Origin: Terriglobia bacterium | GTDB lineage: Bacteria; Acidobacteriota; Terriglobia; Bryobacterales; Bryobacteraceae | Direction of reading: 5' to 3' | Length of the DNA stretch: 38,063 bases | Assembly (NCBI GenBank): GCA_020073145.1 | Contig: JAIQFS010000053.1 | Span: 1 to 38,063, forward strand | In this document: piece by piece, positions 17,110 to 24,960 of the stretch | Numbering within the stretch: position 1 is the first letter of the stretch | How the letters are laid out: the number at the start of each line of letters is the position of its first letter | Position numbers and translations under genes: made by a program | The notes under the pieces: generated by a model | What the model was told of the DNA's origin: nothing | What the model saw: only the letters and a program-made list of their open reading frames with translations | Database searches by the model: none

Positions 17110-18333
17110 TTACTTGGCCCGCTGAATCGGCCGGGCGAATTTCGAGGCGGCCACCGCGGCGTTGGGCTGGATCTCGGTCAGGCTATACTCTTCCCGGCCG
17201 CTGACCCAACCGTACGTATATTTGTACGGCATCATCACACCGGCAACCGGGCGATAATCGGAGTAGTCCGTTTGCACCGGGACCCGCCCCACCGCCGAGT
17301 TGGCATAGTGGATCATCCGCGTCAGCAGTCCGGTCTTCTTGTCGAAATAGAAGGTAGCCACCATCCCTTCATCGCCGATGCCTTGCACCACGTACACGTC
17401 GTGACCGTCCAGAGTAGCTGGATAGGTGACCCGCCAGGTCTTGAAGAACTGCTTGAGTCCCCCGGGAAACGCCATTTGCGCGTCCAGTTTGGCCCCTTCC
17501 TTGGCGCCCTTGGTCAGCGGATATTCTCCCACTACCGTCAGCGGCAGCATGACCCAGGCATCGCGCCCATCGTAGCTCCGCGCCAGATCGCCTTCGCGTT
17601 GATGCACCAGCGTGACCAGTTGATTCGGCGCCTTGGCATCGATTTCTGCCTGATCCGCCTGGGCTTCGCCGAAGAGCTGGCTCGTCCCTTTCGCCGTATA
17701 GCTGGTGAGCTTCGCCAGGTTGGCGGCGCCGCCCAGAGCCTGAATATACTTGTCCAGAATCTGATCGGCCGGCGGGGTGCCGGAAGTGGCGGGGGGAGCG
17801 ACCGGCAGAATGTCGGGCGGCACGAACGTCGGCGTGCTGTAGATGGCATCGATGCCAGGCGTGACCGCAGGGCTTTGCGAGCCGCGATGGCAGGTCCAGC
17901 ACGTCACCACCTGGCGGCCGCCGAAATTGTCCTTATTGATCGCGTTCACCATCGAGACCATGCGGCGCGCCACCCGCTTGCGCGGCGGGTCGTCTTCCCA
18001 TTTCGGGTTGGACGTGCCGGCCCCCGTGTGACAGTCCCCGCAGCACACACTCAGCGCCGCGGAAAACAGGCCCATGGTCCCCATGAATTCATCCACCGGA
18101 ATCCCCTTCAACACCTGGATGTTCTTGAAGGCCACTTCCGACATCTGCGTGTTGGGCCCCTGGCTCTGCGCGAACGCGACGCCCTCGAACGGCAGCGCGC
18201 CCAGCCAGGTCTTTGGTCCTGAATGATCGGACGAAGCAATTGACGCATGCCGGGAATCCATCCCGCCTAGCGCGAACGCGATCAGCCACGCGGCCGCGCC
18301 CGATACGATCAATCGTTTCGATGGAAGCCTCAT
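17110..18333 (-). CDS. Diheme cytochrome c (reaction-centre cytochrome-like) with beta-rich C-terminal domain
   Basis: A 407-residue exported protein. Following an N-terminal membrane/signal segment (about residues 8-24), residues 60-150 resemble half of the tetraheme cytochrome subunit of photosynthetic reaction centres: FKNIQVLKGIPVDEFMGTM, heme 1 at Cys98-x-x-Cys101-His102, a helix ARRMVSMVNAIN with Met125/Met128 as probable axial ligands, and heme 2 at Cys145-x-x-Cys148-His149. Non-phototrophic acidobacteria have many such proteins. Residues about 190-400 form a second, beta-rich domain starting ALGGAANLAKLTSYTAKG that looks LolA/LppX-like, so this is a fusion. GGGGAGG lies 5 bases before the ATG. 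Probable role: periplasmic electron carrier, perhaps for the nearby quinoproteins (inference). Confidence 0.82.
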   Translation of the reverse strand: MRLPSKRLIVSGAAAWLIAFALGGMDSRHASIASSDHSGPKTWLGALPFEGVAFAQSQGPNTQMSEVAFKNIQVLKGIPVDEFMGTMGLFSAALSVCCGDCHTGAGTSNPKWEDDPPRKRVARRMVSMVNAINKDNFGGRQVVTCWTCHRGSQSPAVTPGIDAIYSTPTFVPPDILPVAPPATSGTPPADQILDKYIQALGGAANLAKLTSYTAKGTSQLFGEAQADQAEIDAKAPNQLVTLVHQREGDLARSYDGRDAWVMLPLTVVGEYPLTKGAKEGAKLDAQMAFPGGLKQFFKTWRVTYPATLDGHDVYVVQGIGDEGMVATFYFDKKTGLLTRMIHYANSAVGRVPVQTDYSDYRPVAGVMMPYKYTYGWVSGREEYSLTEIQPNAAVAASKFARPIQRAK

Positions 18334-18485
18334 CGATACCTCCCCTTTTCGTTCCCTCCGGAAACCGGCCGCAAACCTGCCTGCATGCTGCCGCGCGGGA
18401 AGTAACGATGATATAGAGGGCCCCGGAACAATGTCAAGAAGCGGGGCAGGGAAGAGGCGAGATCAACCGCGGCTTGCCGCCGCGT

Positions 18486-19268
18486 TCATTTCCCGACCAG
18501 GTGGTTCACGTCCCGATTATTCTCGTTGCAAATGTACTCCGAGATTTCCCACCCTGGCGCGAGCTGCGCGGACTCGAACACCTTCCACGGCCGCGAATAT
18601 GCGCCCGGATCGTCAATCGTGATTTCGAGATTCACGCGGCCCAGCTCGGGGCGGGTGAAGCGCTCCGTGATGTGGGCCTTGGAGGTCCGCGGATGGCCTA
18701 CCAGGTCGAGCCACGCCCGGTCATTGAAGCCTACCGTGTCCACCACCAGAGCGTCGCCGTCCCAATGTCCAATCGAATCCCCCCACCAGGTTTCGATGAC
18801 GTCGGGGTCATGCGGCCGGCCATCCAGAAACACCTGCCGGTAGCTGTGCACGTTGCCCTCGTACAGAATCAACAACAACTGGGGCGTCTGGACGATTTTC
18901 CACGGATACGGGTCTTTGCGCGGCGTTCCCATGGGCAGGCACAGACCCTCTGGGTCGTCTTTGCTGTTGGTGGCGGCGCGCTGCCGCATCAGCTCCACAG
19001 CGGAGGGCAGCAGCGGAATATCTCCGGGCTTGAGGTCGCGGGCGATGTTGCGCGCAATGGTGTTGCCGTTCTGGATGGGCGGGTCGCCGGGCCCATACCC
19101 GGGTGCATGATAGACGCCCGAGAAGTCAATGTGACCGTCGGCCGTATGCGGCGCAGGCAGGCCTTTGGGAACTTGCGGGCCGTCGTCCCGGCCTTGCGCG
19201 GCGGCCGCGCCCGCCAGCGCCAGCAGCATCGCCAGGGCGATCAAGACGCGCAAAAAGACCCGGAACAT
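18486..19268 (-). CDS. Secreted GHW-family protein (function unknown), copy 1
   Basis: A 260-residue exported protein of a family I know only as uncharacterised. The signal peptide ends near AAAAQG. Landmarks shared with the copies at 33880 and 36731 are HTADGHIDFSGVY (41-53), Cys110 in LCLPMG, YRQVFLDGR (143-151), SIGHWDGDALVVDTVGFND (165-183), TERFTRPELG, TIDDPGAYSRPW and Cys247 in YICNENNRD. Cys110 and Cys247 are the only cysteines of the mature protein, so a disulfide is plausible. There is no known catalytic triad. The ATG at 19268 is preferred over a GTG at 19289 because it fits the signal peptide. It lies 41 bases downstream of the PQQ sugar dehydrogenase gene on the same strand, so probably in its transcript. 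Confidence 0.75.
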   Translation of the reverse strand: MFRVFLRVLIALAMLLALAGAAAAQGRDDGPQVPKGLPAPHTADGHIDFSGVYHAPGYGPGDPPIQNGNTIARNIARDLKPGDIPLLPSAVELMRQRAATNSKDDPEGLCLPMGTPRKDPYPWKIVQTPQLLLILYEGNVHSYRQVFLDGRPHDPDVIETWWGDSIGHWDGDALVVDTVGFNDRAWLDLVGHPRTSKAHITERFTRPELGRVNLEITIDDPGAYSRPWKVFESAQLAPGWEISEYICNENNRDVNHLVGK

Positions 19269-19309
19269 GCTTTCACTATAACGTTTCACGAGGACCGGAG
19301 CGCCGCGGT

Positions 19310-20485
19310 CTACTCCGCCGGCTCGAGACGGATCAGCGCGCCGTTCTCTTCATCCGTCAACACGTAGACCAGCCCGTCCGGTCCCTGCCGGACGTCGCGG
19401 ATGCGCTGCCGCATCTCCGTGAGTAACGATTGGCGGGCCGTTTCATCCCAGTTCTGGTCGAAGGTGAGGCGCTCCAGGTGCGGATATCCCTGAGCCGCGC
19501 CGCCCAGCATCGCGCCCACCAGCACGTTATTTTTCCATCCCGGGAAACGGTCGCCCGTGTAAAAGGCCATGCCGGAGGGAGCGATCGACGGCGCCCAGAA
19601 AACCACGGGGCCGGTCATCCCTTCGCCGAAGTTCGGAATCTTCGGCCCCGTGTACTCGCGGCCGAAGCTCACTTTGGGCCAGCCGTAGTTGGCCCCGGGC
19701 TTCAGGATGTTGATCTCATCGCCGCCATACGGGCCGTTCTCGTTACTCCACAAATCGCCGGTCACCGGGTTGAGCGCCAGGCCCAGAGAATTGCGGTGCC
19801 CCATCGTGTAGATCTCGGCCTTATAGCCGGCCCGTCCTTCGAAAGGATTGCCGGGAGCGGCCGTGCCGTCGTCCTTCAGCCGCAGAATCTTGCCCCGCAG
19901 ACTGCCGGGCTCCTGGGCGGCATTGCCGTTAGAAGCTCCGGTGGTCATGTAGAGCATCCCGTCGCGCCCCCAAGCCAGGCGCGAGCCGGAGCCGCCATCT
20001 CCCGCCCACGGATCGCAAACCAGTAGATCTTTCACGTCCACCAGGCCGTGGCCTTCCAGGCGTCCGCGCGCCAGCGTGGTGGCCACCATCTTGTCCGACA
20101 CGTCCTTGGTGTACGTAAGATACACCCAGTGGTTCTCCGCAAACTTCGGATGTGGCAAAATCTCCATCAGCCCCGACAGTCGTACCGAGTGAACCGCCGG
20201 CACGCCTGCGATCGGTTCGGGATCGAGCCGCCCGTCCTTGATGAACCGCAGCTTGCCATTGCGCTCCGTCACCAGCATGTCGCCGTTGGGCAAAAAGGCA
20301 AGACTCCATGGATGCCACAGACCGGTGGCCAGGGTCACCGTGCGGACCTGCGTGGGTGCGGCTTTCTTCTTACCCTGAGGCTGGCTATGCAGCGCCGTGG
20401 GAATCGCAGCGGCCAGCGCCAACATCCCCAGCGAAAGCACTACGAACGGGGCGCCCACCCGTAGAACCGGCGCAGACGTCTTCAT
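19310..20485 (-). CDS. PQQ-dependent sugar dehydrogenase (soluble GDH / YliI type)
   Basis: A 391-residue exported six-bladed propeller of the glucose/sorbosone dehydrogenase family. After the signal segment (to about residue 35), typical motifs follow: LATGLWHPWSLAFLPNGDML, VTERNGKLRFI, YLTYT, GGSGSRLAWGRDGMLYMTTG, GKILRLKDDG, YTMGHRNSLGLALNP and ENGPYGGDEINIL. The GHRN and NENGPYGGDE segments contain PQQ- and calcium-binding residues in known structures. Family members oxidise aldoses or related compounds in the periplasm, though many are of unknown substrate. AAGGAG lies about 8 bases before the ATG at 20485; the open frame reaches 20566 but without such a site. It probably forms a transcript with the GHW gene downstream. 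Confidence 0.88.
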   Translation of the reverse strand: MKTSAPVLRVGAPFVVLSLGMLALAAAIPTALHSQPQGKKKAAPTQVRTVTLATGLWHPWSLAFLPNGDMLVTERNGKLRFIKDGRLDPEPIAGVPAVHSVRLSGLMEILPHPKFAENHWVYLTYTKDVSDKMVATTLARGRLEGHGLVDVKDLLVCDPWAGDGGSGSRLAWGRDGMLYMTTGASNGNAAQEPGSLRGKILRLKDDGTAAPGNPFEGRAGYKAEIYTMGHRNSLGLALNPVTGDLWSNENGPYGGDEINILKPGANYGWPKVSFGREYTGPKIPNFGEGMTGPVVFWAPSIAPSGMAFYTGDRFPGWKNNVLVGAMLGGAAQGYPHLERLTFDQNWDETARQSLLTEMRQRIRDVRQGPDGLVYVLTDEENGALIRLEPAE

Positions 20486-20612
20486 GAACGGATCTCCTTC
20501 GGAACGGACCATTGGGTTGAAGCTATCATGCGAGCTACGCCGCTGCAACCGACCACGGGCAGACATCGATTCTAGCGACGATGATTCTTGCGTTGGGAGC
20601 AGCTATGAGCCG

Positions 20613-20633
20613 GGGCAGGCGATTCGCCTGCCC
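20613..20633. repeat. Perfect GC-rich hairpin
   Basis: A 9-bp perfect stem (20613-20621 with 20625-20633) closes a 3-base loop, between the DinB gene and the sugar dehydrogenase gene, both on the minus strand. No T-run follows on the minus strand, so intrinsic termination is doubtful. It could be a REP-like or Rho-assisted element. Confidence 0.4.
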
Positions 20634-20669
20634 GGATCAACTCTCGCGATCGATCTACCCGCCGGCCGT

Positions 20670-21182
20670 TTACGCCGTGGCCGGCATCTGGAACGGTTCG
20701 TCCGCGCTGCCGCCGTAAATGCTCGGCACGTGCGCATTCACAGCCCGCAGATAAGCCGCCAGTTGGCCGCGGTGGTGAATCGCGTGATTGTTCCAAAAAC
20801 CAATCAACGAGAAATTCGGTACCTGCATGACGCCGAAGAAGTTGATGATTTTCAGCAGTTGCTCGCCTGAGAGCTGTTTCACCCGGGCGATCTTCCCCGG
20901 CAATTCTTTCCCGTAAAACGCGACCATGTCGGCAGTGGTGGCGTTCGCCGGCATAGGGGATTCCGCGTGGGAAAAGTCGCCGTTGGCAACGCCTTCCGCA
21001 AACCAGGCCTCCGACGCAATCAGGTGCCACGTCAGTTCCCGCATCGTGCGGCCTTTTTCTCCGAGTTTGAAGTCCAACTGGTTTTGGGGTACCGCGGCCA
21101 CTACCTTCTTGGTGGTTTCGTATTCTCGCTCAATCCCTTCAATCAAGAGGTTCGCGATTGTTTTGGCTTCTGCTGGATTCAT
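20670..21182 (-). CDS. DinB-family four-helix metalloprotein
   Basis: A 170-residue protein with the DinB/YfiT-like four-helix bundle. The three metal-binding histidines are visible: one in the ELTWHLIASEAWF helix (about residue 52) and two in the NNHAIHHRGQLAAYLR helix (about 132 and 136). Members include DNA-damage-induced proteins and thiol-S-transferases of the mycothiol/bacillithiol type; activity cannot be assigned here. GGAGGAG lies 6 bases before the ATG. The gene is 34 bases after the DoxX gene on the same strand, so the two are probably co-transcribed. Confidence 0.85.
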   Translation of the reverse strand: MNPAEAKTIANLLIEGIEREYETTKKVVAAVPQNQLDFKLGEKGRTMRELTWHLIASEAWFAEGVANGDFSHAESPMPANATTADMVAFYGKELPGKIARVKQLSGEQLLKIINFFGVMQVPNFSLIGFWNNHAIHHRGQLAAYLRAVNAHVPSIYGGSADEPFQMPATA

Positions 21183-21216
21183 TTAAGGCTCCTCCGGCCG
21201 CCTATAGTACAACGTT

Positions 21217-21615
21217 TCAACTCTTCTTGCGAAAGAGTCGGTCGAGACTCCACGGACCCGGGCCGGCAGCCGACAGCCACAGGAACAGAAAGCAATAGAA
21301 GACCGCCAGTTCTCCGCCGTTGACCAAGGGCCAGAAGCCTCGCGGCGCGTGCGTCCGGAAATACCCGATCGCCATCTCCCCGGAGAGCAAGAACGCCACC
21401 GGCCGTGTAAACAGGCCCACCATTAGCAGCGCGCCGCCCACGGTTTCGATCAGCCCCGCCGCCCCCAGCATCGAAGTCGGCGCCAACCGGTGGCCGCCGA
21501 TCCCGCCAAACACCCCGAAGAACTTCTGCCACCCGTGCAGCGAATAAGTGAACGCCGCCACGATGCGAAGCAGCGAGCGCAGGTGAGGCTCCAGTGCCGA
21601 CGTCTTGGTCTTCAT
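21217..21615 (-). CDS. DoxX-family membrane protein
   Basis: A 132-residue membrane protein with four hydrophobic helices and the DoxX layout: FTYSLHGWQKFFGVFGGIGG near the first helix, LGAAGLIETVGGALLMVGLF, PVAFLLSGEMAIGYFRTHAP, NGGELAVFYCFLFLWLSAAG. Relatives serve as quinol-oxidase or thiosulfate-oxidation subunits, but most stand-alone DoxX proteins have no assigned role. The ATG at 21615 is chosen; a GTG at 21657 adds 14 polar residues and has no better ribosome site. It sits directly upstream of the DinB gene. Confidence 0.82.
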   Translation of the reverse strand: MKTKTSALEPHLRSLLRIVAAFTYSLHGWQKFFGVFGGIGGHRLAPTSMLGAAGLIETVGGALLMVGLFTRPVAFLLSGEMAIGYFRTHAPRGFWPLVNGGELAVFYCFLFLWLSAAGPGPWSLDRLFRKKS

Positions 21616-21696
21616 CGAAATTCGGTCAGCCTTTGATCTGCGCGATTGCTGTTGCACTCCCTGTAAGTACGCCCCGCAGTCTAGGCTGACCTCATT

Positions 21697-24600
21697 TTAG
21701 AACACCACGCGGACGCTCACCTGCATCCGCCTCGCTTCCGTCCCGTCCGGGGACATGGCGTCGCCGCTGCCTTGCCCGTACGCCGTCGGCGTCAGCGTGA
21801 TGACCCCTTTGGACTCGGTGAAGGCTTGCGTCGTCATGCTCGTCGGCGACCAACTGTTGCTGACGTTGAATACCTCAAAGTTCAGAGATACCTGGGTCCG
21901 GTCCTTGATCGGAATCAGCTTGCTGATGCGCGCATCGTCCCGCCACATATTGGGCTGGTACACGCTGTTCACTGGCCAGAACGGCACCCGGCCGCCTAGC
22001 CCGGAGCCATTGATGCTGAAGTTGCTGAACATGCCGGGTACCGGCGTGTCGTTGAGCCGAATGGTCGGGCTGCCATAGGGCCGCGCGCTGTTGATGGTCG
22101 TGATCGATGAGAGCTGCCAGTTGTTCACCACGTACTTGTAGAACGCACCCGTCCGGTGCGTAATCGTCGGCGCCCAGACCCACGACAGCGCAAAACGATG
22201 ACGCTGGTCCTCCGCTCCATTGCCCTTGTCCAGCTTGTAATTCCCGTTGACCAGCCAATAGAAAGAGTTGCTCAGGTACAGGTTGTTGGTGTTCTGGCCG
22301 TAACCCTGGCCATCGTCGATCTCGTGCGACCACGTGTAAGAGATGTTTCCCTGCAGCCCGTGCGAGAACCGCTTCTGGATCTGCACTGCAAGTGCGTTAT
22401 AGAAACTGGTAACGCCGTTTTCATCCTGGTAGATTCCGCCGTAGGAAGTATTCGGCCGCGCCCCGGTCAGGACGGGCGTGGCATAGCTGCCCAGCGAGTT
22501 GCCGCCTGGGTCGACGATGCTGTACGTAAACGGCGTCGAGGTCGAAGGCAGGTTGAGGTCGCGGACGCTGTACAGATCCACGCCGCGGCTCCAGATATAG
22601 GACACCGTGGAGGAGATGTCCCGTCCCCATTGCCGCTCCACCGCGAACGTCGCCTGCTCCGAATACGGAACCTTGAAATTCGGAGCGGCGAATTGCAAGC
22701 TCAACGTCGAGAACCCCGGGTTCGTTGCGAGCGTATTGGGATAGACCGGACCGGCCGCCAACTGCGGCGCCTGCGTCCGGGAAAGAGAAACCGTCGGCAC
22801 GGTCACGCCGTTGGCCGTAAACAGGTCCTGCAGCGTGGCCCCCGCAACCCGGGCGTAGAACATGCCGTATCCGGCCCGCACCACCGTCTTGTTGTCCACC
22901 CGGTAGGCCAGCCCAATCCGCGGCATCAGATTCGTCTTCGGAGAATTGATATAACCTGTCTGCGGAAACGCCGGATTGAAAGCCGTGGGCTGCGGTAGTT
23001 GGGCGTACTCATAGCGGGCTCCCAGATTCGCCGTCAGCCGCGAGGTGAGCCGCCATTGGTCCTCTACATAGAAGCCGTAATCCCGGATGCTCCGGTCCAC
23101 CGTCGGGTCGCCGAAAGCCTGTGAATACGAGTTCCAGTTCTTGGCTCCGGTCAGGTTGCCGGTATAATCCAGCGCGAATGCGTTGACCGTGCTGTAGCTG
23201 TAGCTTCCGTTGCGGTTCTGGATGAAATAGCTGTAATCCTCCGCGTCGGCGATATCGGCCCCAAACTTGAGCATGTGCTTGCCCTTCGACCAGGAGGCGT
23301 TATCGCCAAACTCGATGCGCCGTTCCCGGGGCTCCACGCGCGGCAGATAGTTGATGGCTCCGATCTGCTGGCCCGCCACCGAAACATCCAACAGGTTCAG
23401 CGATCCCAGCAGCGACAGGTCCGGATCGTCACCCTCCAGGTCGCTCAGCCAGCCAAACCGGGCTTCGTTGACGAATGAGTTCGTCGGCACCGAAGTCCAG
23501 CTCAACCTTCCATTCCGTACGCGTCCGTAATCGTTGCCATTGCTGTTCACCGCCTGGCCCGTGGTCGACGCGGCCAGCGTGTTCTGCAGCCCGTCGGGCG
23601 TCCGGAATCCCATGAAGTTAAAACTCGCGCTGAAGCTGTTGCGATCCGACATCCGGTAGTCGAGCTTGCCAAACGCCAGATCTTGCCGGACCGTACGCGG
23701 AAACACGCCGAAGAAGCGCGGAAGCAGTCCGTTGATCGCGGTACATTGCGCAGCCGTCGGAAGGGTCCCGCTGCCGGTGCCGCAGCCCACCCACGTCTGA
23801 TTCACGCTATCCACCACGCCCGTCTTCACCAGGGTGTCCGCCAGCGGATCGTTGCGGCGCGTAAACTCAGCGTTGAGAAAATAGAACAGCTTGTCCTTCT
23901 TGATGGGGCCGCCGATGCTCCCGCCGGCCTGCGTTCGGGAGTCCGGAGGGTTGACGTTGGCATACGGATCGTGCGCCTCAAAGGCGTCGTTGCGATAGAA
24001 CCAGAAGCCTGTCCCGTGAAGCTGATTGCTGCCGCTCTTCGTTACCGTGTTGACCACGCCGCCCGAGGCCTTGCCGTACTCGGCCGAAAAATTCGCCGAA
24101 ACTACCTCGAATTCCTGCACCGCATCCTGCGAAATCTGCGACATCACCCGCGTGCGCCCGGCGTTCTCGACGAAGAATTCCTCCGTGTTGTCATTCCCGT
24201 CCAGCAGAAACGTGTTCCCGTTCGCTACCCCTCGGAACGTCAACAAACCGAAATTTCCGTCGTTGGTAACTCCGGGAGTCAGCAGCACGAAGTTGTCTAC
24301 GCGCCGCCCGTTGATCGGCAGATCTTGGATCTGCATCGTGTTGACCACCTGCGACGTATCGCTTTTGGTGTCCTCCACCAACGGCGCTTCCGACGTGACT
24401 TGCACTTCGGTCGCGCCCGATGCCACAGACAGGTTGACCTGTAGATCCAGATTCTGGCCGACCTGCAAGGTGGCATCCTTGACCTCCCAGGTGCCGAAAC
24501 CCGCGGCCGTCACCGTGACCCGGTAGCCCGGTCCCGGCACCAATGCGGGCGCTGTGAACAGCCCTTCCGCGTTCGTCGTGATCGTGCGCAGCGTGCCTTG

Positions 24601-24756
24601 TCCCGCGCTCCCAATCACCACTTTGGCGTTCGGCACCGAGGCGCCCGATGCGTCCCGGACCACACCGGAAATTCCCGCAACCCCGGCTGCGGCCTGCGCA
24701 AAGATGGGGGCGGACAGAATCAGAGTCAACAACGACGTAGCGAGAAAACGGCGCAT
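21697..24756 (-). CDS. TonB-dependent receptor with carboxypeptidase-regulatory domain (Oar-like), copy A
   Basis: A 1019-residue outer-membrane transporter. The signal peptide ends near IFAQA (residue 21). Residues 27-112 are the carboxypeptidase-regulatory domain (ISGVVRDASGASVPNAKVV). The plug runs about 130-240 with LPINGRRVDNFVLLTPGV, FRGVANGNTFLLDGNDN and SAEYGKASGGVVNTVTKSG. The rest is a 22-strand barrel ending VSVRVVF. GAGGAGGAG lies just before the ATG. In Acidobacteria these receptors are numerous and their ligands unknown; they are often near glycan- or polymer-degrading genes. It follows copy B on the same strand with a gap of 204 bases. Confidence 0.92.
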   Translation of the reverse strand: MRRFLATSLLTLILSAPIFAQAAAGVAGISGVVRDASGASVPNAKVVIGSAGQGTLRTITTNAEGLFTAPALVPGPGYRVTVTAAGFGTWEVKDATLQVGQNLDLQVNLSVASGATEVQVTSEAPLVEDTKSDTSQVVNTMQIQDLPINGRRVDNFVLLTPGVTNDGNFGLLTFRGVANGNTFLLDGNDNTEEFFVENAGRTRVMSQISQDAVQEFEVVSANFSAEYGKASGGVVNTVTKSGSNQLHGTGFWFYRNDAFEAHDPYANVNPPDSRTQAGGSIGGPIKKDKLFYFLNAEFTRRNDPLADTLVKTGVVDSVNQTWVGCGTGSGTLPTAAQCTAINGLLPRFFGVFPRTVRQDLAFGKLDYRMSDRNSFSASFNFMGFRTPDGLQNTLAASTTGQAVNSNGNDYGRVRNGRLSWTSVPTNSFVNEARFGWLSDLEGDDPDLSLLGSLNLLDVSVAGQQIGAINYLPRVEPRERRIEFGDNASWSKGKHMLKFGADIADAEDYSYFIQNRNGSYSYSTVNAFALDYTGNLTGAKNWNSYSQAFGDPTVDRSIRDYGFYVEDQWRLTSRLTANLGARYEYAQLPQPTAFNPAFPQTGYINSPKTNLMPRIGLAYRVDNKTVVRAGYGMFYARVAGATLQDLFTANGVTVPTVSLSRTQAPQLAAGPVYPNTLATNPGFSTLSLQFAAPNFKVPYSEQATFAVERQWGRDISSTVSYIWSRGVDLYSVRDLNLPSTSTPFTYSIVDPGGNSLGSYATPVLTGARPNTSYGGIYQDENGVTSFYNALAVQIQKRFSHGLQGNISYTWSHEIDDGQGYGQNTNNLYLSNSFYWLVNGNYKLDKGNGAEDQRHRFALSWVWAPTITHRTGAFYKYVVNNWQLSSITTINSARPYGSPTIRLNDTPVPGMFSNFSINGSGLGGRVPFWPVNSVYQPNMWRDDARISKLIPIKDRTQVSLNFEVFNVSNSWSPTSMTTQAFTESKGVITLTPTAYGQGSGDAMSPDGTEARRMQVSVRVVF

Positions 24757-24960
24757 CTTCTCCTCCTCAAAACGTGATCGAACTCCCCGAACCGGATATG
24801 AACAGAATACCAGAGCCGGTTTACGGAATTGTGAATGGCGATCTCCCCGAAAGTTAAATCAAGCGGGTCCTGGAAATACTGGAACTTCGGAAGGCGGAAA
24901 CCGGGTGGCCGCGTGGGTCCCGTGGATGACGGGGCCCACGCAGTTCCTATGTCAGCAGGT

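Noticed and set aside
20613-20633. Intrinsic terminator after the DinB gene
   Set aside because: The hairpin is strong but lacks a following T-run on the minus strand, so it is listed only as a hairpin.
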